The notes beneath the pieces are model-generated. The model was not told where the DNA came from. It was given only the letters and a program-made list of their open reading frames with translations, and did no database searches. A stretch of DNA of 64,000 nt, from NCBI GenBank assembly GCA_010279815.1, contig QEOQ01000180.1:2282259-2346258 (forward strand). The letters run 5' to 3'. This document shows positions 12,394 through 23,000 of this stretch, piece by piece (position 1 is the stretch's first letter; each line of letters opens with the position of its first letter). The translations under genes were made by a program, and so were the position numbers. This DNA comes from Brachionus plicatilis. Taxonomy: Eukaryota; Rotifera; Eurotatoria; Ploima; Brachionidae.

Positions 12394-14470
12394 ATGACGC
12401 TTCATGACTCGGTTCACGACCAGCCAGCCGCCTTTGACTCTTCCTTCAAATCGGATAAAACTAGCGCCCATATAGACCAGGCTCTACATTACAAATTTGC
12501 ATTCAAAAAAATCGAGTCCATGTTCGAAAATGGCAAATTGTGTGATGTCAGACTTTTGTGCAACAATAGAACCATGGAAATAAGAGCCCATAGAGTGATA
12601 CTCAGTTCCATAAGCGACTATTTCTGTGCCATGTTTACCAATAACCTTGCCGAGTCGTTTAAAACCGACATAGAAATTAGCGACATAGACGGTGAGTCGC
12701 TCAAGGTCCTGGTCCATTATGTTTACACTGGCAAAATTGAACTAAACGACTCGAACATTTTTCCAATTTTAAACGCGGCCAATTTTTTGCAGCTAGAAAA
12801 CGTGGTCAAATTTGGCTGCGATTTTTTATCCAAAAATTTAAGCATTTCCAACTGTGTGTCCATTTATCGATTCAGTGAGCAGCAGTCACTAAAAAACCTA
12901 AAGGACACATCTTACAAGTACTTGCTGGAAAACTTTGAAAAATTGTCCCTAAACATGGCGCTCTTGAACGAGCTAGAGGACGCCGAGCTGGCTCAACTGT
13001 TCGATGACGAATACCTGAACATATCTACTGAGGAATTTGTGTACGAGACACTTTTCAGATGGGTGGAAATGAACAAGGATGAGAGACAAGACTCCATAGG
13101 CCGACTTTTGGCAAAAGTAAAACTTCCTTTGCTTAAAACAAACTTTCTCGCCAAACAAATAGAAATAAATGAGTTTCTGGCAAACGACTGCAAATGTCAG
13201 TCTTTGATGCTCGAGGCGATGGCTTATCATCTCATTCCGGAAAAGTTCATCACCTCACCAAATAGTCGAACTACTCCCCGAAAATCAACAGTAAGAATTT
13301 AATTCTTTTTTGCTCCTAAAAAATTTACGCTACCCTAGGTAGGCTATCTTCTGTGCGTCGGAGGCATTGACACCACCCGGACCACGCCAGCTCCAAGTTT
13401 TATAGAAAAATATGACTGTAGAGTAGACAAGTGGACATCATTCAAGGCTAGCATAAATTGCATAACTAGTTGCCAATCGACCGGCTCCAGCGCAACCGGA
13501 AACAACGCCAACAGCACCCACACGAACACAAACGCCCTGAAGAGACTTCAATTTGGAATTGCCATTCTAAACTCGGAATTTTTGTACATTGTAGGAGGCC
13601 GCGACGGCCTAAAAACCCTCAACACTGTAGACTGTTTTAATGTATTGAAAGAAACATGGTCTTCATCAACTCCGATGATCACACATAGACATGGTCTACA
13701 GTCCACATTCATTGGCAGTGAACCGTCAATTTTGTATGCTGTAGGTGGTCATGATGGCTGGTCTTTTTTGAGCACGGTTGAGCGGTTTGATCTTGACAGC
13801 AAGACTTGGAGCTATGTGGCATCGATGAGCAATGCACGCAGCACCCTGGGCATTGCGGTAATAGGCAATTTGTTGTATGCTGTGGGTGGCCGCGACGCAA
13901 ACGTGTGCTTAAGTTCAGTGGAACAATTCAATCCGTTGACAAACCGATGGACAGTGTGTGCATCGATGTACAAGCGGCGTGGGGCCGTGGCGGTCACCTC
14001 GTTGAATGGATTTATCTATGCAATTGGTGGCCACGAGAACACAAGTACTTTGGCAAATAATAGTAGACATGATTGCGGAGAAAGGTATGATCCCAAGAAT
14101 GACCAATGGACTATGATAACAAATATTATGAGGGCCAGAGAAGCCATATCGGCCTCCAATCTGGGAACTAATTATATCTTTATTGCTGGTGGTTTTGATT
14201 TGAATTCTCATTTTAGAAACGAATGTGAGAGGTTCGATCCCATCAAAAACGAGTGGACAAAAGTTGGTTCTTGTAAGATCAGGCAAAAGATTTGTTTAAT
14301 TTTTTTTAATTTAGATTCAATCTTTGAATACCCCGAGAGCTGGGGCCTGTTTGGTTTATGTTCCACCGATTAATGAGCACAGATACTTAAATGGCTTTAA
14401 ACAAAGAGTTCAATTTAATAGAAAAGTTTCAGATGAAGTACAGAACGATTCGATTAATGTAGAAGATTGA
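12394..14470 (+). CDS. KLHL1/4/5: BTB-BACK-kelch protein, KLHL1/4/5 type, 3 exons
   Basis: Exons 12394-13290, 13339-14262 and 14315-14470 give about 658 residues. The order is a BTB/POZ domain (about 41-146, with LCDVRLLCNN and RAHRVILSSISDYFCAMF), a BACK domain (about 155-255) and six kelch blades from residue 300 (CVGGID, IVGGRDG, AVGGHDG, AVGGRDA, AIGGHEN, IAGGFD). Blade text such as GRDGLKTLNTV, GGHDGWSFLSTVERF and a final NTPRAGACLVYVPP closely matches the KLHL1/4/5 subfamily. Such proteins are substrate adaptors for cullin-3 ubiquitin ligases, and some members bind actin. An Asn/Thr/Ser-rich insert of about 30 residues separates blades 1 and 2. The last intron uses donor GTTGGT; the stronger-looking GTAAG at 14273 would break the frame of the final blade. 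The exon 3 choice rests on that blade match. Confidence 0.92.
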
Positions 14471-15049
14471 GTGAATTTTTTTTAAAAATAAAATATTTTA
14501 ATTGTAAAATAAATTGAAAAATTAATTATTTAATTTTTTTAGTCTTTTTTAATTGATAATTTACTTAAGAACAGTGAGTTGATCATTTAAATCTAGATAA
14601 CATTTGTGATTTAGATTTAAAGGCTCGGTTATTTATAAGAACTAGTGAGATGATGTAAAATTTAGGGAAAAATTTTTAGATATAATTTTTTGTTTATTTT
14701 TGTTTCCAGAAAATAATTCGGTTGTCCCTAATACCCTAATTCGGAAATTCGGCTCCGGATATTCTCAGACAAAAACGCGGATTTTTGACAGAGGCATTCT
14801 TGACTGCTAAAACCCGGACCCAAATCATAAATATTAGAAAAAAAACTTTAAAGATCATTTCTAATACATTATTTAAAATAGTAATTTATTAGCGCTTATA
14901 TTTTTTGTTGATATCAATTTAAATTTAGTGGTATTAAAAATAGAAGTATTGATATCAAGTATTGGTAACCAATAATTTCATTAAATAATATTAAGATTTC
15001 GAAATAAAAAAAATACATTGAAAAATTATTTGTAATTCAGAAGATAATT
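14471..15049. other. Intergenic after the kelch gene
   Basis: AT-rich 3' flank. A less AT-rich patch at about 14720-14830 (CGGCTCCGGATATTC, AACCCGGACC) has no open frame or recognised family. Confidence 0.4.
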
Positions 15050-15160
15050 GTATTAAGATTTTTTCTTTTTTTTGAGCCGATGTTTTATTTTTGAAACCAG
15101 GGGGTCCTCTTCTTTTTTTTGAACGTTAGCAATCGGAACTAAATTCAGTTCATCTAAATC

Positions 15161-15575
15161 AGACTCAGAATGGCATTGTGGAATTTCATACAAAGCTTGC
15201 ACTACAATGATAAAAAAATTTTACAACTCTTGTTCTAAGTGTCAAAAACTTGATCTGTAGATCAAACAAAGTGAAACAAAAGGCTAGCATAAATTGCCTT
15301 CAATCAGAAGGCAATTGATTGTTGTTTCACCTTTTGCGGAAGTCTGCAAAATCTGAGCGAATTTTGCAAAATTGCACCCTATTTAAAAGTATTAAAAATA
15401 AAACGGAATTCATTTGCACAGATTTTGCAGACTTCCACAGTAGGTGAAACAAAAGTTGTTACATTTTATTTAATCTGCAGAAAAGTTTTTAACCATCAGA
15501 ACTAAAGTTATAAAATTTTTTTATTTTTGTATTGGAAGTTTTCTATGAAATTTCACAATGCCACTCAGAACTAAC
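15161..15575. repeat. Foldback element, family of 25541-25903
   Basis: This is a near-complete imperfect palindrome of about 415 bp. The left end ACTCAGAATGGCATTGTG pairs with the right end CACAATGCCACTCAGAA, and GTGAAACAAAAG pairs with GTTTCACCTTTTG-like text nearer the centre. The centre carries TCTGCAAAATCTG and GCGAATTTTGCAAAAT. There is no ORF. It interrupts the SWIM-containing pseudogene. Confidence 0.7.
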
Positions 15576-15854
15576 ATTTTAACATATAGAACTTATAAGT
15601 TTAATTATTGATTACTTGTTGAGTTTCCACCTTAACAGGTGTTCCTTTTTTTTCTAGTTTCGCCTATGGGGACATCTTTAGCGTTAGGATGCTATTCTAA
15701 GCCTTTATCATGACATGTTAAAGCTAATATATGCTTACAGATATATTTTTTATTCATTATGAAATATTCATTTTCATCTAACAAATTGGTAGGTCGTACA
15801 AATTCATAACTTGTCGATTCGTCTAACATTTTTTTTTAATTATTTTAATATTTG

Positions 15855-16100
15855 AACCTTCCTGTCAAAACTTTCGTTTTAATAGAAAATTTAGCAGAAT
15901 TTAAATAATTTTACATTTTCAAATTTCTTATTTTCTAATATTTTTTGTGCAATATTTTAGAAAAATTTAAAAAAAAATTCATTATGAAAATCTGAAAAAA
16001 AAATATTCTAAGCTTTGCACAAAAATATTAGAAAATGTATAAATGTAAAATTATTTCCATTTTGCTAAAATTTACAAGTGTCAAAAAAAGTCTTAGATAG
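15855..16100. repeat. Foldback element, about 245 bp
   Basis: Left arm 15855-15965 and right arm about 16005-16100 are reverse complements with scattered mismatches. Shared text on one strand includes ATAATTTTACATTT and ATTTTCTAATATTTTT followed by GTGCAA. Outer ends are near TGTCAAAA and TTTTGACAC-like strings. No ORF is present. Confidence 0.6.
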
Positions 16101-16740
16101 CAAATGCCAAATGAAATTATTTAGATATCAATTGGTTTTTAAAAAAATTAGCTATCACGAAAAATTTATTGAAACGCATGCATTTGAAAACTTGTCTATT
16201 CTATAAACTGTATTCTCAAAATATAAAAATAATTAAAAAAATTCATTAGTCATTCATTAATTTTTTTGTAAACAAGTTTTTTCTTAAATTGAGTTAAAAA
16301 ATTTTATTTTTCCTTTTAACTGTAAATTGAAGGCTTAAACATTTAGCCAAACAATAAATTTCAAAAAAAAATATTACTTAAGTGTTAAGCGCTGAAGAAG
16401 CTAATGATATATTGATAGATTTTGATCTTGAATTACACATGCCCACTGATTTTTTTAATAAAACCTTTTGGTGGAGAACTTAATATTTTTTTTCAAATGA
16501 TAGCAAAAAATTGGGTATACTTATTATTTCTTAGAGAAAAAATATTAATAATTTTCATTAAAAATTTATCTAATTTATCTTAAGCTAATTTCTTTAATTT
16601 TGTTTAGTGTCGATTATGTGCCGTAATACCTTGCTGATATCCTTTGCATCTTAATGCGATTTTATGGATACTGCGCATAGCATTTATTTCCGATTTTCTG
16701 GGTTTATGCCGACTAGGGTTTTGATACAGCAATAAAAACT

Positions 16741-17606
16741 AAAAATTTAAGTTTTAGTGCAACATTTAATGTTATAAAATATCAAAAATTATTATTAAAA
16801 ATGAATAAAAACCAAAAAGAGTCGAATTAAAATTTATTCATGTTTTAAGTTTTAATGTGGCATTTATTAATTATTAAATTCTAGTATAAATGCAGCATTT
16901 ATTTTTAAAAAATCTTGTATATTTTTGATAGGAGTCCAGCTGGCGATTAATTTTCTTACAAACATAAATAGATACTTAATGTCAAAGCATCGGAAATTTT
17001 TAAAAAGGTTTAATGTCGAAACTTGTTATTTTTAAATATTTTTTTATTTTCCTTCAATTATTGGATTAAATATTATCCCATTTTAGTTTAACTATTTTAA
17101 ATATTTTTATCTCAACTAGCTAGTTTCCGATTGTTGCCGAGTAGATTGACTGGATCTCTTTGGCAAATTAGTGGGAATAGTGTGAAATTACGGTAGCATA
17201 AAAGGTAGTATAAAAGATATAAAAATGTCTTTTCAGAACACAAATCACCACACTATTTATTTAAATTAAACTATATTTATATATTTCTAAACTTGGCGCC
17301 AGCAATCAATCAGTTGAGTTAGACTAACAAACTAGCAACTAGATTCATGACACCCATGAATATCAAAGGACTAATAACCGGGGCCTAGCTACGCCTATAT
17401 AATATAGTAACACGTCAACACCGATGCTATTTAAAATAAAAAAAATAAATAAAAAATTAATTAAAGTTAAAAAAATTTAACCAATTCAATAATATTATGT
17501 AAAGTTTTTTTGTGTTTTTCATCAAGACAGAATATTTTACTCGTTTTAAATGAAATTTTTTTAAAATTCGAAAAAAATTTTATTTTCAAAAATTTTGTAA
17601 TTCAAA
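16741..17606. other. Intergenic upstream of MED27
   Basis: A less AT-rich patch at 17140-17420 contains TATAAAAG-type strings (about 17200-17225) and TTGGCGCCA at about 17294. This could be the MED27 promoter (the latter resembles an E2F-type site) or an old LTR junction, since TGGCGCC also begins many primer-binding sites. No protein-coding feature was found. Confidence 0.35.
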
Positions 17607-19283
17607 ATGTCAACTCATATCCCTATCCAAAATCCAATGCAGCGACAAGGACCAGGAAATATGATGCCTGTTCAGCAAGGTGCTGGCTTCGCAAATCAAT
17701 CAGCAAACCAGCAACAATCCACCGCTTCAGCATTACCCCATCATTCAAGTCAGCCAGTCATAGATCCTGACCTTAAAAAAATTCAAGATATGTATGAAGC
17801 AATTAATCTTGTAGAAAATATTAAACAAGATATTCATGCCATATTGGAAAATGTAGGCAAAGCGAATTCAGCAAATAACTATGCCAACATTTTAAATATA
17901 AATAAAAATATTGTCGATCATCAAGAGGTACCGAAAACAGCACCAGTTGTGGCTGCTGTAACAGGCTCGATTGGAACACCTTTAAGTGTGTCTAACGCTT
18001 ACAATCAAAACCCTGCAGCTAATATTCAAGCTGAAACTGAACAATCTAGCACTAATGACAACTGCGAAAAAAATCAAAATTTGAATGAGGATGAAGCAGA
18101 GTTTTTTGAAAAAACAGACAATAAATTCATGCAGTCAAAAATTATTGACATCAATAAATCAATAAAGTAATTTAAAAAAATAGTTTTTAATTAAATAATT
18201 TTTTTAGTGATTTAGATAAAATAATTAAAGAACTGCAGCCAATTACCATGCTTATTCCATTTCAAAGTTCGACTCCGGTTCAAATGTGGCAGTCTGATTT
18301 TTTTTCAGTTTTGTTAGACCAACAATTTGAAGAAAAAACTACGGCAAATTCCAGCAAACTTTTGAACAAATATCGATACTTAAGCAAAGTAAAATTAAAA
18401 TGAAAAATTTTTAAATTTTTATTTTAAAATTTTTTAATCAAAAAAAAAATAATAATCAATAATTATAAAAATATTTTCAAAGCTTCAGGAAAACTTCAAT
18501 TTAACTAGCTTGGGTGTTTATAAGCGATTTCAACAATCTTATTCTGAATTAAAATCAGCCAAACCAAAACCTATTAATAGAATTTTTAAAAAAGAGTAAA
18601 TTTCACTTTTTTTATTTAATAAAATAATTTTAATTAAAAAAAATTAAAAAGAGAATTAGAGAAATTTATTTCTAACCTATTGGGAAGTCCTGAATTTAAA
18701 GTTGTTGCTGCTCAAAAATCTGAACATCAGTTTGTTTTAGACGTAATTAATTTTTAACTATTTAATTTATTTTGTTAATTGCTTGATAAAGATAATCATG
18801 CCGCAAAATTTTAAATTTGTATTTTTGTTTTTTGATGCAAATGTTGAGAAGCTTCAAGTAAGACCATTAGATAGCCGCATACTAAAAATTTATGCCAATA
18901 ATAAGCCATCGGACGAAATTTGTTTTTATGTATGTAAATTTGAAAATGTCTAATTTAAATTAATTTTTTCTCTTAAGGACTTTGATCATAAAAATAAGTC
19001 TTTAGTTTTTGAGAGACTCGAAAAAAATTGTATCATTGCATGGACTTTTTTTAAAACTGAATTTGGAATGAATCACTTGAAAAATTTAATGGTAAGTGAA
19101 TTTTTCAAAATTATTTGGTAAAAAAATTAAATGAATTAAACCAAGAAATGGGTCAAAAATTTCAAGGATTTGTTCAATGCTAAATGTACACGATGTGAAA
19201 AGCATTTGTTGAACGGACTGCCTCCGACATGGCGTGATTTAAAAACCTATCAGCCTTATCATGACGAATGTCGAATTTTTTAA
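17607..19283 (+). CDS. MED27: Mediator subunit MED27, 7 exons
   Basis: Exons 17607-18166, 18208-18388, 18483-18595, 18652-18742, 18792-18929, 18978-19091 and 19146-19283 join in frame to about 444 residues. MED27 belongs to the upper-tail part of the Mediator co-activator of RNA polymerase II. The diagnostic part is the last exon: a zinc-binding-type C413-x2-C416 and H438-x2-C441 around HLLNGLPPTWRDLKTYQPYH, matching the C-terminus of animal MED27. The middle (exons 2-6) is consistent with the helical region and the Mediator fold. The N-terminus is unusual: about 55 Gln/Asn/Ser-rich residues, a helix (DMYEAINLVENIKQDIHAIL), then a long low-complexity linker, making it about 130 residues longer than human MED27 (311). 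Exon 3 could begin at 18489 instead of 18483 (both in frame). That exon 1 belongs to this gene rests on its matching phase-2 splice and 41 bp intron. Confidence 0.88.
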
Positions 19284-20085
19284 AAATTTCTTTAGTTTCA
19301 TCATTAAAATTATTTAAAAATAAAATAAAGTAAATATCTTTTAAAATCATTTAAAGTTGAATTATTTTGTCAAAATTATTCTGAATTGTTGAAATTTTAG
19401 GGCTTTATTGATTTCAAGTTTCTTTTAAATTTATAAGTTAAAAAAAATAACCTAAATTAATCAATAATAATGATATTATAGCAAATTTTAAAAGACTGAT
19501 AATTTTTATTATATTTGGCTGAATTTTATAAAGTTGTGGAATGAATTATTTAAGTTACAAATATTTCTTTATTTTTAGGTGGGGATCATTCTGTTGGCAC
19601 AAGATGCCCAAAAAATGACTTGATGAAATAAAGTATATTTTTGTGTATTTTTTACTAAGACGTAATATTAATGATTAATTTATTTTTAATAGTCTTTCTT
19701 TTATTTAATTAGATATTTTTATTAAGTAAGAATTAATTATGTGTTAAAAATATTTTATTCTGAAATTTTTTAAAAGGTGTAATGTGACTTCAAAACCTCA
19801 AAAAAATTATTTATAAACTTCACCATAATAACTTCCTCGATTCATTATTATTTTTTTATATTATTAATATTTTTGTAGACTTAAAACAGACTTAAAATAT
19901 AACTAGATTGATAGTAAAGTAAGTTTTTCAACAATTCAACTTAACTTACTCAAGTAATACACATTTACGCACATGCTTCGTAGATTCAAACAAATTCAAG
20001 ATTTAAAAAAATAAAATCTTTTTCATAATTTATTTTTAAAAAAAAAGTAAAAATTAATTAAAAATATAATTAGATCCTGTTAGGA
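19284..20085. other. MED27-PWP2 intergenic gap with a zinc-knuckle-like scrap
   Basis: Mostly AT-rich. At 19579-19631, directly after an acceptor-like TTTTTAG, an open segment reads GDHSVGTRCPKNDLMK and stops. It looks like the second half of a CCHC-type knuckle, with no first half nearby. The PWP2 promoter must lie in the last few hundred bases. Confidence 0.4.
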
Positions 20086-23000
20086 ATGAAGTTTAATTTC
20101 AGAGTAAAGTCCTTTTAAAATTTCTAATTTTGTTATCTTATAACATTCATTTAAGTTCTCCAATTTACTTGGAACTGTTTATTCAAAAGGAAATTTGACT
20201 TTTACACCCGATGGCGATTCAATTCTTAGCCCAGTAGGAAACAGAGTTACAATTTTCGATTTAAAAAAGTATGAGTTCACAAATAAATTTAATATTTTTA
20301 AACAATTTAATAATTTTTAAGCAATAAATCGGAAACCTTGCCTGTCGAAAGTCAGTTTAACATTACAGTAACAGAAATATCTCCTGATGGCTGGCTCATA
20401 TTACTGGTCAATGAAGAAGGCGAATGCTTGCTGTGCAATACAAAGAGCAAATCGGTTATTCATCGATTCAATTTTGCCAGAAAAGTTCACGCAGTTAAGT
20501 TCAGTCCGGATGGAAAGTATGACAATTATTTATTATTTTTTTTTTGAAATAGTATTATTTTTTTTTGAAAGAAAATTTGCTGTTTGCAAAGAAAATAAAG
20601 TGCTGCTGTACCATGCTCCTGGAAAAAATAAAGAATTTAATCCTTTTGTCTTAATTCGTACATTTTATGGTGCTTATGATGACAATATTTGTCTTGATTG
20701 GACCAGTGATTCTAGAGTCCTAATAGCTGGCTCTAAAGACATGAGTTCTCGAGTTTTTGCCGCAGAGGGATTTAAAAACTTAAACTGCTACGTCTTGGGG
20801 GGCCATAGTGAATCTATAGTTGGGTGTTTTTTTGAAAAAAACTCTTTGAACGCCTATACCATCGGCAAAAATGGTCGTCTTAATGTATGGGAGTCTGACA
20901 CCGAACTAAAAAATCTTATTCCCAAAACAAATGAACAATCAGAAGGAATCGGTCCAGATACAGATGAACTTTCAGTGGACAAACCAGCTGAAATAGAAGA
21001 CAGTCTTGAATTAAATGAAAATGATAAAATAAAAGATGAAGATTATGGAAAAAAAGTTCAATACAAAAAAAAATCCAAGTACATTTAATAAATAACGTAA
21101 TCATCTGAATTTATTGACATGTCCTTAAAATAGAGTAGTCTATTTTAAAATTGAGCACTTTTTTTGTAAAAATTAAATGTGTTCAAATTTAAAATTATTA
21201 AAAATAGTTTCAGCTTTTATGAAATTCTTTTAAAAATGGAAATTTAATTATCTTTTAAATCTGAATGTCATTAGAAACCGGATGTGTTTTTCAACAAAAG
21301 TTAACTTTTCATATAAATTGAACATTTCTTTTTTTAAAAACAGTGTTCATTTTTTACAGACATGTCATTATTTCATTTAGTAACATGTCACTAAATTCGA
21401 ATAATTACGTTAATATAAAAATAAAATAAATTTTTTATCTTTTAATTTCAGATACGGCATCCGTGATGCACTCGAAGCTAATGCTCCAGTAGCTTTGCTC
21501 AGTTGTGACTTTCACAAAGGCAACTCTATTCTTGTAAGCGGCTTCTCCAATGGTTCGTTTCTACTTCACGAACTTCCTAACTTTAATCTCATCCATTCTT
21601 TAAAGTAACCATATATTTTTTTAGGTTATTTATTTTTTAAAATTAATTTAACACTCACTCATTTAGTATATCTCAGCATCCAGTCACTTCTTGTCTATTC
21701 AACAAAACCGGTGATTGGATTGCCATTGCCTGTCAAGGTCTTGGTCAACTTTTAGTTTGGGAATGGCAATCTGAGACCTATGTAATGAAGCAACAGGGTC
21801 ACTTTAACAACATGTCTCAGGTGGCTTATTCGCCATCAGGAATGTATTTAGCGTCTGGCGGAGAAGATGGGAAAATTAAAATTTGGAATACTCTAAATGG
21901 CCAATGTTTTGTTACATTCAATGAGCATAATGCTCCCATTACGGGTATTCAATTTAAATCAAATGGTCAAGTGGTATGCTCGGCTTCTCTGGACGGAACT
22001 GTCCGAGCTTTTGATTTGAATCGCTATAGAAATTTTCGAACTTTTACAACACCACAACCGGTTCAGTTCTCTTGTTTGTCCATAGATTATAGCGGAGAGT
22101 TGATAGCTGCGGGAGGTTTTGATGTATTTGAAATATTCGTATGGTCAATGCAAACTGGTCATTTATTGCAGACATTGTGCGGACATGAGGGGCCTATAAG
22201 TGGAGTTGCTTTCAGTCCGTCAGTGCATCCGATATTGGCAAGTACGTCATGGGACAGGACCTGTCGAACTTGGGATGTTTTTGAGGGCAAAGGAAGTCGA
22301 GAAATGTACACACTGAGCTCAGATGCTTTGACAGTTTGCTTCAAGCCAGACGGAAAGCATGTTGCTGTTTCTACTTTGGATGCTCAAATAGTGACCATTA
22401 ACATAAATGAAGTTGACCAGCAAGCAATTGTTAATACCATTGAATGCAGACATGACCTTGGATACTCAAGAAAGGAAACTGATAAAGTCACAGCTAAAAA
22501 AATGCATTTTGGAAAGTACTTTTAAAAAAAACAAAAAAAAGTTCTCATACTAAAGCGTCATTTATTTTGATTAAAATTCAATAGAAAAAATGTCAATTAA
22601 ATACATTAGTCATTATCTAAAAGTATTACATGTCATTTAATAGATTAAATGACAATTATTAATATTACATAGAACTAAAAAGTATTAAAGTATATTTTTT
22701 TAATTAAATAGAATTAATAACTATTAAATGTAAATCAGAATAACTAGCAGGCATAAATTTTAATGGGAATATTATTTCAGCACAATCAATTTCTGATTAG
22801 CACAATGAAAAAAACATTCAACACAATTCGATTTCTTCTCAGCACAAAAAATTATATTTAAAAAAAAAACATTTAACACAAAAAATTTGTGTTTGAAAAT
22901 AATTCTTAAAGGAAATTTTTTTTCAACACAAAAATATTTATAAAAAAATTAATTTTTTTTTAATTTTAAATTTTATTTAATGATATTTATCAGTGGAAGT

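Larger units (their letters stand above)
15050..16740 (-). pseudogene. Wrecked Mutator-like transposase (FLYWCH-like and SWIM remnants)
   Basis: Three minus-strand remnants are collinear. At 16731-16604 an open stretch contains HKPRKSEINAMRS and then LRCKGYQQGITAHNRH, resembling the C-terminal part of a FLYWCH/WRKY-type zinc finger (the second Cys replaced by Ile). At 15829-about 15600 the translation contains EYFIMNKKYICKHILALTCH, then HPNAKDVPIGETRKKR, like the end of a SWIM finger (CxH) followed by the basic linker typical of MULE-type transposases; it has several in-frame stops. At about 15160-15050 there may be a basic tail (DELNLVPIANVQKKEE). Foldback elements at 15161-15575 and 15855-16100 separate the pieces. 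FLYWCH-type fingers at the N-terminus and SWIM at the C-terminus are the known order in MULEs. The DDE core was not found. Confidence 0.5.

Noticed and set aside
12484..14286. Several open frames antisense or frame-shifted to the kelch gene
   Set aside because: They overlap strongly conserved BTB-kelch sequence and have no recognisable protein character.
16386..16482. Plus-strand segment LSAEEANDILIDFDLELHM
   Set aside because: Short, with no family or splice context; it lies opposite the transposase fossil and could be chance.
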